From the NCBI GenBank assembly GCA_023231265.1, contig JALNVT010000057.1, positions 1 through 12,283 of the forward strand: a stretch of DNA of 12,283 nucleotides. Reading direction: 5' to 3'. How positions within the stretch are numbered: position 1 is the first letter of the stretch; every line of letters starts with the position of its first letter. Positions 1 through 5,540 of this stretch are shown piece by piece. Both the position numbers and the translations under genes were made by a program. The notes below the pieces were generated by a model. The model saw only the letters and a program-made list of their open reading frames with translations. It ran no database searches and was not told where the DNA came from. This stretch comes from Sphaerochaetaceae bacterium. GTDB taxonomy: Bacteria; Spirochaetota; Spirochaetia; Sphaerochaetales; Sphaerochaetaceae.

Positions 1-105
1 TCTGATGATGAATATTTCTTTCTAAAACTATTTGATGCAAGTAGAAAAAGCTATGTAAGAAATCCATCTGCAAATAAAATATCTAAAATCCCACAAAATT
101 TATGA
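1..105 (+). CDS. 3' end of an unidentified protein (partial)
   Basis: An open frame runs from the first base to a TGA at 103-105 and gives 34 residues, ending in SANKISKIPQNL. The piece is polar and basic (several Lys and Arg) with a short hydrophobic stretch, YFFLKLF, near its start, and it has no motif I recognise. It is called a gene end because the frame is open from the edge, its composition looks like protein, and the AT content rises sharply right after the stop. The start and most of the gene are off the left edge, so no function is proposed. It could be a chance open frame. Confidence 0.5.
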   Translation, partial: SDDEYFFLKLFDASRKSYVRNPSANKISKIPQNL

Positions 106-358
106 TTGAGCCTTCTTTTTCATAAAATTACGATAATAAATATTTCAATAAATTAATAGTGATATATGTGCTATTTAATTTCGCAAAATCTAATTTTTTT
201 ACAATTCATGACACTTTATTGCAGTAAATGTTCCACCATATTTATAAACAACATATAAAATCATTCAATGGAAACAATTAGAAAACGCATGCACAAATAC
301 ATGTTGTAATAAACAATGTGTTTTTTTCAAGTATGCTTGATTTTTATATAGTTTTCTC

Positions 359-387
359 TTGAAAGTTTGCAAGCGGACCTTTATTCT
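359..387 (+). promoter_or_regulatory. Candidate sigma-70 promoter of the membrane-TPR protein gene
   Basis: TTGAAA (359-364, 5 of 6 to the -35 consensus), a 17-base spacer and TATTCT (382-387, 4 of 6 to the -10). The predicted start near 394 would leave a leader of only about 14 bases, so the true start may lie further upstream. AT-rich DNA yields such matches by chance. Confidence 0.3.
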
Positions 388-395
388 GCTAAAAC

Positions 396-400
396 GAGGA
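396..400 (+). promoter_or_regulatory. Ribosome binding site deciding the start at 408
   Basis: GAGGA lies 7 bases before the ATG at 408, an ideal distance. A TTG two codons upstream in the same frame (402) is only one base from this site and so is not the start. Confidence 0.7.
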
Positions 401-407
401 TTTGGAA

Positions 408-1238
408 ATGAACTTATATTTTACAGAAAACATGAAACTTAGAAAAATTCTATATACCATCGATATTGCACTGGCAGCAATATATACAGGCATTGCTTTC
501 TCAACGAGAAGTCCTCTTCAAGCATCAACTGCTGTTGCCATAATTGCAGTTTTCTTGGTTGTCTTATCAAATACATTATTGAATCGTCGAGATGATTCTA
601 AAGTTGGACGTCTTTTAAATGTTCTATACAGAGAATGCAATCCGGCTCTTTTTATTGAAGATGTCAACAGAGAAATTGATCTGACTGCAGTGAACAATGA
701 GGTCAGAACTCTTGTCTTGCTTCATAAAGCCAACGCTCTTTGTTATGAGGGACTTTTCAGTGATGCACATAAAATAATTGATGAGCTCAATGCATCATTG
801 AAGAAAGAATCAGATAGATATCTCATTCTGAGCAATTCAATAAATTACAGACTTATAGAAGAAAATTATGAAGGTCTTGATGAAGACATTGAAGATCTTC
901 AAAATCATATAAAGCAGAGTGGAAAGAAAGCTAAAAAGAAGACTTTCCTCACAAATATGGGTGTGATGCAGAAGAAACTTCAGCTCAAGATATCACGTGG
1001 AGAGAAATTGAACTCTTCAGAGGTGAACACTCTCTGGGAGATAACAAAGCTAGGTGGCAACAATCTCAACCTTGAAACCTTACGATACTATTCCTCCTTA
1101 TTCCTACTTCAAGAAAAAGATATCAAGGGTGCAATTGAGCAGCTCAAGAAAATTGCTTTCAATGAAGAAAATACTGTTATAGAGAAGAGAGCTAAGAAGC
1201 TCTTCACTTCATTGACAACAGCAAAGGAAACTGAATAA
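408..1238 (+). CDS. Membrane-anchored protein with TPR-like cytoplasmic tail
   Basis: A 276-residue protein that I do not recognise as a named family. Residues 14-31 and 39-58 are two hydrophobic helices joined by a very short turn containing STRSP. Lys and Arg before the first helix (K10, R12, K13) and RR after the second (60-61) predict a hairpin with both ends in the cytoplasm. The remaining roughly 215 residues are helical. Residues around 105-130 (LLHKANALCYEGLFSDAHKI) fit the spacing of a tetratricopeptide repeat, and a second TPR-like pair may lie near 220-250 (LRYYSSLFLLQEKDIKGAIEQLKK). A lysine-rich patch, KKAKKK, sits in mid-tail. TPR tails usually bind proteins, so a scaffold or adaptor role at the membrane is an inference. 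No enzyme motif is visible. The gene stands alone, with its own candidate promoter and a hairpin with a T-run about 170 bases downstream. Confidence 0.8.
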   Translation: MNLYFTENMKLRKILYTIDIALAAIYTGIAFSTRSPLQASTAVAIIAVFLVVLSNTLLNRRDDSKVGRLLNVLYRECNPALFIEDVNREIDLTAVNNEVRTLVLLHKANALCYEGLFSDAHKIIDELNASLKKESDRYLILSNSINYRLIEENYEGLDEDIEDLQNHIKQSGKKAKKKTFLTNMGVMQKKLQLKISRGEKLNSSEVNTLWEITKLGGNNLNLETLRYYSSLFLLQEKDIKGAIEQLKKIAFNEENTVIEKRAKKLFTSLTTAKETE

Positions 1239-1267
1239 ATTCAAATTCATTTCACCCTCTAAAGTAA

Positions 1268-1426
1268 ATCTCTGTACATCTCAAAGCTTGGATAGAGATC
1301 TATTATAGATGGAGAAAAGGTTATAACAATTACAAGGAAATAATTCAATGTACCGGAGAATCTTGGAACGGCATATATAAAAGAGAATTGACAACAGGCC
1401 AACTGATTTCATATCGAAAGATATGA
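1268..1426 (+). pseudogene. Possible decayed gene fragment (stop-bounded frame, no start)
   Basis: The frame between the stop at 1265-1267 and the TGA at 1424-1426 is open for 52 codons in AT-rich DNA. It reads like protein: IYYRWRKGYNNYKEI is followed by CTGESWNGIYKRELTTGQLI, with three Trp and several Gly, which is unusual for random AT-rich sequence. It has no ATG or GTG and no ribosome binding site upstream; the only TTG is near the end. It may be the C-terminal remnant of a lost gene. I recognise no family, and chance cannot be excluded at this length. Confidence 0.25.
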
Positions 1427-1433
1427 GATTTTT
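1406..1433 (+). terminator. Weak rho-independent terminator-like hairpin
   Basis: ATTTCATATC (1406-1415) pairs with GATATGAGAT (1420-1429) over 10 bp with one G-U wobble. The loop is GAAA, a stable GNRA-type tetraloop, and a T-run follows (1429-1433). The stem is AT-rich, so strength is uncertain. It could end transcription from the membrane-protein gene and insulate the Nudix gene, whose candidate promoter begins right after it. Confidence 0.4.
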
Positions 1434-1434
1434 A

Positions 1435-1464
1435 TTACAATAACTTTGAATTTTGCACTATAAT
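1435..1464 (+). promoter_or_regulatory. Candidate promoter of the Nudix gene
   Basis: A perfect TATAAT (1459-1464) with a poor -35 (TTACAA, 1435-1440, 3 of 6) at an 18-base spacing. The predicted start near 1471 gives a leader of about 29 bases that contains the GGAG ribosome binding site (1484-1487). The -10 is convincing and the -35 is not. Confidence 0.45.
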
Positions 1465-1499
1465 GTAAGCATTAAAGAAAAGTGGAGATATCAAAGATA

Positions 1500-2045
1500 A
1501 TGAAAGAATTGAAGTATTGTCCAAATTGTGGAAAGGAAACATTGAGCTACGTGAACAACCGTAAGTGGTCATGCAGCGAATGTGGTTTATCTCTTTACAA
1601 CAACGTTGCAGCAGCAGTTGGTCTTGTGGCTATAATCAAAAAAAATAACAGAGACCACATATTACTTGTAAAACGAGGAAAGATGCCAAGAAAAGGTTTC
1701 TTAGCTGTTCCTGGTGGATTTGTTGATCCAGGAGAATCTGCAGAAGAAGCAGCTGTCAGAGAATGCCATGAAGAGATTGGGATGACTCCTAAATCTATAA
1801 CATATCTGACAAGTGCGACAAACAACTATCAGTACAAAGACATAGATTATGTGACCTGTGATATTTTCTTCAAGGCAACTTTTGAAGAGAGTGATGGAGA
1901 CAGACTTCTATCTCAATTGAAGGCAGAAGATAGCAATGAGATACAGGGATTTGAACTTCATCCTCTAGAGAAATCTGAAGACATTGATAAGATTCCTCTT
2001 GCATTCAAATCTGCAGTGGTTGCACTCAATTCAATGTTCAAATAA
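1500..2045 (+). CDS. Zinc-ribbon Nudix hydrolase
   Basis: A 181-residue Nudix-superfamily hydrolase, expected to cleave a nucleoside diphosphate linked to another group in a metal-dependent reaction in the cytoplasm. The N-terminus is a zinc ribbon with cysteines C7, C10, C25 and C28 (CPNCG and CSECG). The Nudix box at residues 73-95 is complete: G73, E79, R87-E88, E91-E92 and G94. The zinc ribbon plus Nudix layout recalls NADH pyrophosphatase (NudC), but the SQPW specificity motif that follows the box in NudC is absent. ADP-ribose, NADH or another dinucleotide therefore cannot be told apart. The ATG at 1500 is chosen because GGAG lies 12 bases before it. A GTG at 1482 in the same frame overlaps that site and would only add six residues. 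The gene is monocistronic and ends in a strong terminator. Confidence 0.85.
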   Translation: MKELKYCPNCGKETLSYVNNRKWSCSECGLSLYNNVAAAVGLVAIIKKNNRDHILLVKRGKMPRKGFLAVPGGFVDPGESAEEAAVRECHEEIGMTPKSITYLTSATNNYQYKDIDYVTCDIFFKATFEESDGDRLLSQLKAEDSNEIQGFELHPLEKSEDIDKIPLAFKSAVVALNSMFK

Positions 2046-2060
2046 AAACCAAACGTAACA

Positions 2061-2090
2061 ATAAAAGATGCCCCTGGAGGCATCTTTTAT
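2061..2090. terminator. Bidirectional rho-independent terminator
   Basis: A perfect 12-bp stem: ATAAAAGATGCC (2061-2072) with GGCATCTTTTAT (2079-2090) around the six-base loop CCTGGA. The A-run and T-run are built into the stem, so it can work in both directions. It lies 16 bases after the Nudix stop and 37 bases after the symporter stop, between two convergent genes. Confidence 0.9.
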
Positions 2091-2126
2091 AATGGTGATT
2101 TAAATCTTATTTAATAACAAATAGGA

Positions 2127-3416
2127 TTAATCCCATTTGCTTTCATCAATCTCATGAAGTGATTTTGCAACACATGTTGTTGATGCAAGATCACCTGTAA
2201 CATTAAGAGCAGTACGACCCATATCAAGTATAGCATCGATACCAAGAATCATAGCATAAGCACCAGCTACTGCTGTTCCAGCTTCTACCTGCAAACCAAT
2301 AGAATCAAGTACCATAAGCAACATAATTGCACCTGCACCTGGAATACCAGCTGTACCAATTGAAATAAGTGTTGCAGTTATAACGATGGTTCCCATCTGT
2401 CCTGCAGTTAGACCAACACCTGTAGCAGTCAAAGCAATAAATGTAGCACATACACCTTGATAGATTGCAGTTCCATCCATGTTGATTGTAGCACCTAATG
2501 GAAGAGAGAAACTGTAGATATCTTTTGAAACACCAAGGTTATCAGCAGCTTTCATTGTTACAGGAAGAGTACCGTAACTACTTCTTGTTCCAAGTCCAGT
2601 TACAAAAGGATTTCTAGCTTCATGCCAGAATTTGCCAGGTTTCAAACCGAAGATTTTTACCATTCCAATATATACGAGGATGATCTGAAGAAGATAACCA
2701 CTGAATGCTGCAGCAGCTACAACTCCAAGAGAACCTGCTACTTTAGGACCCTGCTTTGCAAAAACAACTGCAATCAATGATAGAACACCAATTGGAGCAT
2801 ATTGCATTATTCCTGTAACCATTTTTGTCATTACTTCTGAAACACCAGTGAAGAAATTTAAAATTGTTTTTCCAGATTTCTTAAGATTTTCATCTTCACT
2901 TACCATTAAATATGATACACCAAGACCAAATAAAATAGAGAAGAAAATAACAGGAAGGACCTGAGCATCATTGACAGCCTGGAATACATTGGTTGGTACA
3001 ATATTTAAGAATGTATCAACTACGGACATGGAAGCCACATCCTTACCGGCTACGGTAGATAGTGCATAACCTGATAGATCTGCCTGAGGTTGAAAAATAA
3101 ATCCAGATAGCAAACCAATACATACAGCAAAGGCAGATGTTACCAGATATATAAGAACAACTCTTGTTCCTATCTTTCCAACTGTTGCAGGGCTTATAGA
3201 AGCAGCACCACAGATCAAGGTTGATATGATGATTGGCATAACAATCATTTTGAGCAATCTTACAAACAGAGTTCCAAATGGCGCAATCCAATAGATCTTT
3301 TCTCTGAATACCAATCCGAGAACAGCACCCAATACCATTCCAATTAAAATTCTGTATAGAAGATTAAAGTCGAAATACCAACTCATAAAATTCTTACTTT
3401 TCTTTTCTGTTTCCAT
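2127..3416 (-). CDS. Sodium:acidic amino acid (aspartate/glutamate) symporter, DAACS family
   Basis: A 429-residue polytopic inner-membrane protein of the dicarboxylate/amino acid:cation symporter family, which imports aspartate or glutamate with sodium or protons. Family hallmarks are in order: the HP1 tip TRSSYGTLP (277-285), the TM7 motif NMDGT (312-316), HP2 GIPGAG (357-362), and the TM8 signature DMGRTALNVTGD (398-409). Relative to archaeal GltPh (from memory), D398, R401, N405 and D409 align with the substrate and sodium residues D394, R397, N401 and D405, and D314 with D312. The conserved arginine in TM8 favours an acidic side chain. The third serine of the HP1 tip is Tyr281 here. Length fits bacterial and archaeal members. 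The ATG at 3416 is chosen because AAGGAG is 11 bases upstream; a GTG at 3425 lies only two bases from it. The gene is monocistronic. Confidence 0.95.
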   Translation of the reverse strand: METEKKSKNFMSWYFDFNLLYRILIGMVLGAVLGLVFREKIYWIAPFGTLFVRLLKMIVMPIIISTLICGAASISPATVGKIGTRVVLIYLVTSAFAVCIGLLSGFIFQPQADLSGYALSTVAGKDVASMSVVDTFLNIVPTNVFQAVNDAQVLPVIFFSILFGLGVSYLMVSEDENLKKSGKTILNFFTGVSEVMTKMVTGIMQYAPIGVLSLIAVVFAKQGPKVAGSLGVVAAAAFSGYLLQIILVYIGMVKIFGLKPGKFWHEARNPFVTGLGTRSSYGTLPVTMKAADNLGVSKDIYSFSLPLGATINMDGTAIYQGVCATFIALTATGVGLTAGQMGTIVITATLISIGTAGIPGAGAIMLLMVLDSIGLQVEAGTAVAGAYAMILGIDAILDMGRTALNVTGDLASTTCVAKSLHEIDESKWD

Positions 3417-3427
3417 TCTTTCCACAA

Positions 3428-3433
3428 CTCCTT
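3428..3433 (-). promoter_or_regulatory. Ribosome binding site of the symporter gene
   Basis: AAGGAG on the minus strand, 11 bases before the ATG at 3416. It rules out the in-frame GTG at 3425, which is only two bases away. Confidence 0.65.
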
Positions 3434-3466
3434 ATGGTAATAAATTAATACGACTTAAATTAACTA

Positions 3467-3499
3467 TCATAATTTTATGAAAGTGAAAACGTGATGCAA
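3467..3499 (-). promoter_or_regulatory. Candidate symporter promoter with overlapping palindrome
   Basis: On the minus strand, TTGCAT (3499-3494, 3 of 6) and TAAAAT (3477-3472, 5 of 6) are 16 bases apart. The -10 sits inside the inverted repeat TCATAA-TT-TTATGA (3467-3480), which could be an operator. Both matches are modest in such AT-rich DNA. Confidence 0.25.
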
Positions 3500-4049
3500 A
3501 TTGTGTTTTTCTATATCAATATTAAAACAGACCAAATATCAAAAAAAAATCATCAATTCATGGTAAAAAATGAGGCAAAATTCATAATCTGAAGAAAACA
3601 TATGAAATAAAGCATCAATGCAACCAATTTAAATTTTCAGCAACAAAAAATATAGAAAAATCAATAAAGTCCTTGTCTTGATATTCAAACAGTTTATAGG
3701 TTTCTGTCAAGTCAAATAAATAACATTTTTTATGTTTACTAACAAAAAACCTCATTTATTTACACTTTTTTTCATTTGTAACACAAAACAGAACAAATCT
3801 TACATCTCTGTGTAATTCTCACCTTTTGATAAAATCTTGTTGCAGATAAAAATAGTTAGAATTAAAAAAACTAAAAAAACAACATAATTGCAACAGACAT
3901 GTACATTCAATTACAATCGATGAAAGGTACATAAAGAGCAATTTCGTATTCTATTATATCTGTAAGAGATCAATAAAAAAAGGAACTAAGAGACCTAAGA
4001 ATTCAAAAATTTAGGGATATAATGATATCTTTTTTGCTCAATAATAAAA

Positions 4050-4104
4050 TATAAGAATACTATAATATCCTTAGTCGACTTATTTAGTATAAGAATATAT
4101 AATA
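4050..4104 (+). repeat. Duplicated block in the hipBA promoter region
   Basis: TATAAGAATACTATAATA (4050-4067) recurs as TATAAGAATATATAATA (4088-4104), differing by one inserted C; the copies start 38 bases apart. Each contains a perfect TATAAT. Between them is the palindrome AGTCGACT (4073-4080). The pair could be duplicated promoters or two binding sites for the HipB-like repressor. TATCC (4066-4070) overlaps the first copy and resembles one half of the E. coli HipB operator, but no GGATA partner follows at the right distance. Confidence 0.6.
4075..4103 (+). promoter_or_regulatory. Candidate hipBA promoter giving a leaderless hipB mRNA
   Basis: TCGACT (4075-4080, 4 of 6 to TTGACA), a 17-base spacer and a perfect TATAAT (4098-4103). 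The expected transcription start, seven bases past the -10, is position 4110, the A of the hipB ATG. No Shine-Dalgarno sequence precedes that ATG, which agrees with a leaderless transcript. A second perfect TATAAT (4061-4066) would start near 4073 and give a leader that also lacks a ribosome binding site. Confidence 0.5.
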
Positions 4105-4109
4105 CATCT

Positions 4110-4388
4110 ATGATAAATATAGATTCATTGGTATTGACCACTCCAGATATTCAAAAGAAGATAGCTAAAAACTTTGCAAAGCGACGTAAAGAGCACAAGT
4201 TAACTCAGAGACAGATTTCTGAATTCTCAGGCGTCCCTGTTCCAAGTATCAAAAAGTTTGAACAGAGTGGAGAGATCTCGCTCAAGAGCTTGGTTAAATT
4301 ATCAAGAGCAATGGAATATGAAGATGAATTATTGAAGCTTTTCACCACTCCCTACTATACAAATATTGAGGACATGTTGAATGAATAA
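4110..4388 (+). CDS. hipB: HipB-like antitoxin, XRE-family helix-turn-helix regulator
   Basis: A 92-residue DNA-binding protein. Residues 15-70 form an XRE-type helix-turn-helix domain: KRRKEHKLTQRQISEFSGVP is the first part, then PSIKKFEQSGEISLKSLVKLSRAM. A short C-terminal segment (TPYYTNIEDMLNE) follows and may contact the toxin. By family knowledge HipB dimers repress their own operon and neutralise HipA by complex formation. The stop overlaps the start of the kinase gene by eight bases, so the two are translationally coupled. The start at 4110 is the first ATG of the frame. No ribosome binding site precedes it, and a perfect -10 lies six bases upstream, so it may be read from a leaderless mRNA. 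The symbol reflects family and position, not proven function. Confidence 0.85.
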   Translation: MINIDSLVLTTPDIQKKIAKNFAKRRKEHKLTQRQISEFSGVPVPSIKKFEQSGEISLKSLVKLSRAMEYEDELLKLFTTPYYTNIEDMLNE

Positions 4389-5487
4389 CAATAAATTGAT
4401 GGTTCATTTTAAAGATGAACCAGTGGGTATTCTTGTATATAAAGACCATAAAGTAAGCTTTCAATACAATGAAAACTGGATAAAAACTGGATTTGCAATC
4501 AGTCATCTATCCCTACCACTGTCAAATAAAATATACACACCAGAATTCACACCATTCTCTGGATTATTTGGTATATTTAACGATAGCCTACCTGATGGCT
4601 GGGGAAGATTGCTGGTGGATAGGATGCTGCTCAAGAGTGGAATAAAGCCAAACCAAATTTCACAGATTGATAGACTTGCAATCGTGGGTAAAGAAGGTAT
4701 TGGGGCCCTTGAATACACTCCTGAAGACAGCTTTCAAATGGCGGCAACCGAAGATTATGATTTGGATTTTCTATCAAAACAATGCAGTTTGATTCTTGAG
4801 AACAAAGAATCCAATGATTTAGATTATCTATTTCAAAGTGGAGGTTCAACAGGAGGAAAGTACCCCAAAATAAATAAAGAAATAGATGGGGATGAATGGA
4901 TCATTAAATTCCCATCATCCATTGACTTTGAAGAGATAGGATTGCAGGAATTTTTATATTCTGAGTGTGCCAGAAAATGTGGTATTCAAATTCCAGAGAC
5001 ACGTCTATTCAACTCAAAAATCTGTGATGGATATTTTGGAATAAAACGCTTTGATAGAGAAGGAAAAAACAAAATACATATGGCTTCAGTATCTGCTCTA
5101 TTGGAGACCTCTCATATAAGTCCAAATCTAGATTACATACAGCTGCTGAAATTGACGATGCTTTTATGTAAAAGTGAAAAAGAAGTCAGAAAGATGTTTG
5201 ATTTGATGTGTTTCAATGTATTCTCACAAAATCAAGATGACCACAGCAAGAACTTCTCTTTCATATACGATGGATGTTGGAAGCTCTCTCCAGCTTACGA
5301 CCTGACAAAAAGCTCAACTATGTATGGAGAGCATGCCACGACTGTTGCAGGTGAGGGTAAAAATCCAGGATTGAAAGATATTTTGAAAGTTGCAGATGAA
5401 ATTGGTATATCAACAAAATATGCCAAGGAATCAGCCTCAAATATACAGGAACATGTGATGCAAGACCTATCAAAATATCTTGACTGA
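4381..5487 (+). CDS. hipA: HipA-like serine/threonine kinase toxin
   Basis: A 368-residue HipA-family kinase, shorter than E. coli HipA (about 440). The N-terminal subdomain (about 1-110) has the family signature FGIFNDSLPDGWGRLL (63-78). The kinase part carries the glycine-rich loop SGGSTGGKYPK (153-163), an ATP-binding lysine in IIKF (K176), the catalytic loop NQDDHSKN (284-291) with probable catalytic D286, and a metal-binding Asp in SPAYDLT (D307). S156 aligns with Ser150, the inactivating autophosphorylation site of E. coli HipA. All key residues are present, so it should be an active kinase. E. coli HipA phosphorylates glutamyl-tRNA synthetase; other relatives use different targets, so the target here is unknown. 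It is coupled to the antitoxin by an eight-base overlap. Weak GA-rich sequence at the overlap suggests translation depends on coupling. Confidence 0.9.
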   Translation: MNNNKLMVHFKDEPVGILVYKDHKVSFQYNENWIKTGFAISHLSLPLSNKIYTPEFTPFSGLFGIFNDSLPDGWGRLLVDRMLLKSGIKPNQISQIDRLAIVGKEGIGALEYTPEDSFQMAATEDYDLDFLSKQCSLILENKESNDLDYLFQSGGSTGGKYPKINKEIDGDEWIIKFPSSIDFEEIGLQEFLYSECARKCGIQIPETRLFNSKICDGYFGIKRFDREGKNKIHMASVSALLETSHISPNLDYIQLLKLTMLLCKSEKEVRKMFDLMCFNVFSQNQDDHSKNFSFIYDGCWKLSPAYDLTKSSTMYGEHATTVAGEGKNPGLKDILKVADEIGISTKYAKESASNIQEHVMQDLSKYLD

Positions 5488-5494
5488 AGTAGTG

Positions 5495-5532
5495 AAAAAG
5501 CAGATATGGGAATCATATCTGATTCCCATATC
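5495..5532. terminator. Terminator hairpin between convergent hipA and purine operon
   Basis: A perfect 13-bp stem: GATATGGGAATCA (5503-5515) with TGATTCCCATATC (5520-5532), loop TATC. On the minus strand it is followed by GCTTTTT (T-run at 5499-5495), so it is a good terminator for the purine operon, eight bases past the purL stop. On the plus strand it lies 15 bases after the hipA stop but has no T-run next to it, so it is weaker in that direction. Confidence 0.85.
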
Positions 5533-5540
5533 CCTCATCG

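Larger units (their letters stand above)
106..407. other. AT-rich intergenic region
   Basis: About 300 bases with no reading frame that looks coding. The stretch is very AT-rich. A short inverted repeat, TCAAG-TATG-CTTGA (327-340), is followed by five T; its 5-bp stem is too weak to call a terminator with confidence. The right end carries the candidate promoter and the ribosome binding site of the following membrane protein gene. I see no RNA gene. Confidence 0.6.
3434..4109. other. Long AT-rich gap between divergent symporter and hipBA genes
   Basis: About 680 bases without a convincing gene. Only tiny open frames occur, such as a 27-codon one whose ATG is preceded by a T-run with no ribosome binding site. 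The DNA is extremely AT-rich, with many A- and T-tracts. The left end should carry the symporter promoter and the right end the hipBA promoter. Short inverted repeats occur: TCATAA-TT-TTATGA (3467-3480), CCTAA/TTAGG (3994-4015) and GATAT-AATG-ATATC (4016-4029). No RNA gene, transposon end or attachment site could be supported. Confidence 0.6.

Noticed and set aside
99..126. Inverted repeat TTTATGA ... TCATAAA around the first stop codon, as a terminator.
   Set aside because: Only 7 AT pairs with a 14-base loop and no T-run after it.
3043..3291. A Cys- and Trp-rich 82-codon minus-strand frame inside the symporter gene.
   Set aside because: It is an out-of-frame reading of the membrane helices of the symporter on the same strand, with no start signal.
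3735..3818. A 27-codon frame starting at an ATG in the long gap.
   Set aside because: It has no ribosome binding site, is preceded by a T-run, and has the composition expected of random AT-rich DNA.
4015..4070. An E. coli-type HipB operator (TATCC-N8-GGATA).
   Set aside because: TATCC (4066-4070) and GGATA (4015-4019) are both present but in the wrong order and far apart, so they do not form that operator.
4503..5516. Minus-strand frames of 71-73 codons opposite hipA.
   Set aside because: Shadows of an intact kinase gene with a complete set of active-site residues.
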